Shown: positions 30,079 through 30,246 of the stretch, in pieces
Position numbering within the stretch: position 1 is the first letter of the stretch
Layout: each line of letters opens with the position of its first letter
Assembly: GCA_046262315.1 (NCBI GenBank)
Contig: JBHEMZ010000092.1
Location: 1-30,246 of the forward strand
From: JACVRM01 sp046262315
GTDB lineage: Bacteria; Actinomycetota; Thermoleophilia; Gaiellales; Gaiellaceae
Reading direction: 5' to 3'
DNA: 30,246 nt
Program-made: the position numbers and the translations under genes
Notes under the pieces: model-generated
Databases searched by the model: none
Seen by the model: the letters and a program-made list of their open reading frames with translations, nothing else
What the model was told of the DNA's origin: nothing

Positions 30079-30178
30079 CCCGCCTCCATCGGCGCCAAGC
30101 TGGGTCTAAGTGCTCCCGGCCGTAAGTTCGGTCGTGATCGGTTGAAGGGACCGGAGGGTTGGCGTCGAAGAGGGCGCC
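30079..30178 (+). other. Spacer before the transposase, possible left end of an insertion element
   Basis: These 100 bases follow the stop of the initiating transferase. A stretch GGGTCTAAGTGCTCCCGGCC at about 30102-30121 and the segments after it are less glycan-gene-like and could hold the left inverted repeat of an IS630-type element. The partner end lies outside the window, so the boundary cannot be set. Confidence 0.3.
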
Positions 30179-30246
30179 ATGGCGAAGAGTCCTTTCGAGA
30201 TCGTGCTGAGCAGGGAGGAGCGGGCGGAGCTTGAGCGGCGGGTGGC
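30179..30246 (+). CDS. IS630-type transposase N-terminus (3' partial)
   Basis: The first 22 codons of a gene running off the right edge read MAKSPFEIVLSREERAELER and continue RVA. This matches the opening of IS630/helix-turn-helix transposases (xVxLSxEERAELERRV), which goes on to an HTH domain and a DDE catalytic domain. GGAGGGTTGG lies about 20 bases upstream, and GAGGGCGCC just before the ATG may be a ribosome site. Only the N-terminus is seen, so another HTH protein is possible, and intactness is unknown. It may mark the end of the glycan locus. Confidence 0.55.
   Translation, partial: MAKSPFEIVLSREERAELERRV

Noticed and set aside
1..30246. CRISPR arrays, tRNA or rRNA genes
   Set aside because: No regularly spaced direct repeats and no cloverleaf or rRNA-like sequence in the short intergenic spaces.

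Overview
This is a high-GC, tightly packed bacterial window (roughly 70% G+C by eye) with frequent ATGA/GTGA start-stop overlaps. Features pointing to an actinobacterium are the Clp-N/UVR protein next to lysS, a single-polypeptide Wzz-plus-tyrosine-kinase protein, an LPFTG sortase substrate, an MftF-like glycosyltransferase and a GHL15-type secreted hydrolase. The flavour is that of the deep-branching Thermoleophilia (Gaiellales/Solirubrobacterales), but that placement is inference. No outer-membrane export gene (Wza-like) is present, which fits a monoderm.

Layout. (1) 1-2175, plus strand: the tail of a Clp N-domain/UVR protein with an apparent frameshift near its end, then lysS. (2) 2172-8866, minus strand: one surface-polysaccharide transcription unit read from 8866 downwards: Wzz/BY-kinase, O-antigen ligase/polymerase, two GT4 glycosyltransferases, a GT2 glycosyltransferase and a low-molecular-weight tyrosine phosphatase. 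(3) 8926-14124, plus: two GT-B glycosyltransferases, a secreted GHL15-like glycoside hydrolase behind a structured-looking leader, and an aminoglycoside/choline-kinase-fold phosphotransferase. (4) 14121-20635, minus: a GT4-methyltransferase fusion, a large protein I do not recognise, a secreted carbohydrate-binding metallophosphoesterase, and a nucleotidyltransferase-thymidylate-kinase-like fusion. (5) 20727-23724, plus: an MftF-like GT2, a PIG-L deacetylase and another GT2. (6) 23539-28065, minus: a second O-antigen ligase/polymerase with TPR tail, an NAD-dependent nucleotide-sugar epimerase/decarboxylase and a Wzx-type flippase. (7) 28160-30078, plus: a small LPFTG surface protein and the WbaP/EpsL-type initiating phosphoglycosyltransferase. 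(8) 30179-end: the first 23 codons of what looks like an IS630-type transposase.

How it fits together. The window holds a nearly complete Wzx/Wzy-type surface-glycan pathway: the initiating sugar-phosphate transferase (28594), eight glycosyltransferases, sugar-nucleotide and tailoring enzymes (epimerase, deacetylase, methyltransferase), the flippase, two Wzy/WaaL-like membrane polymerases/ligases, and chain-length control by a tyrosine kinase with its likely cognate phosphatase. It is arranged as units that alternate strand, with convergent joins at about 2.17, 14.12 and 23.6 kb and divergent joins at about 8.9, 20.7 and 28.1 kb. Two convergent joins share one CTAG as both stop codons; the third overlaps by 186 nt. 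The most distinctive parts are the unrecognised 647-residue protein coupled to the GT4-methyltransferase, the nucleotidyltransferase-kinase fusion facing a phosphotransferase, the MftF-like enzyme without a mycofactocin cluster, and the LPFTG protein beside the initiating transferase. There is no gene-free stretch over 300 bases, and I found no tRNA, rRNA or CRISPR array.
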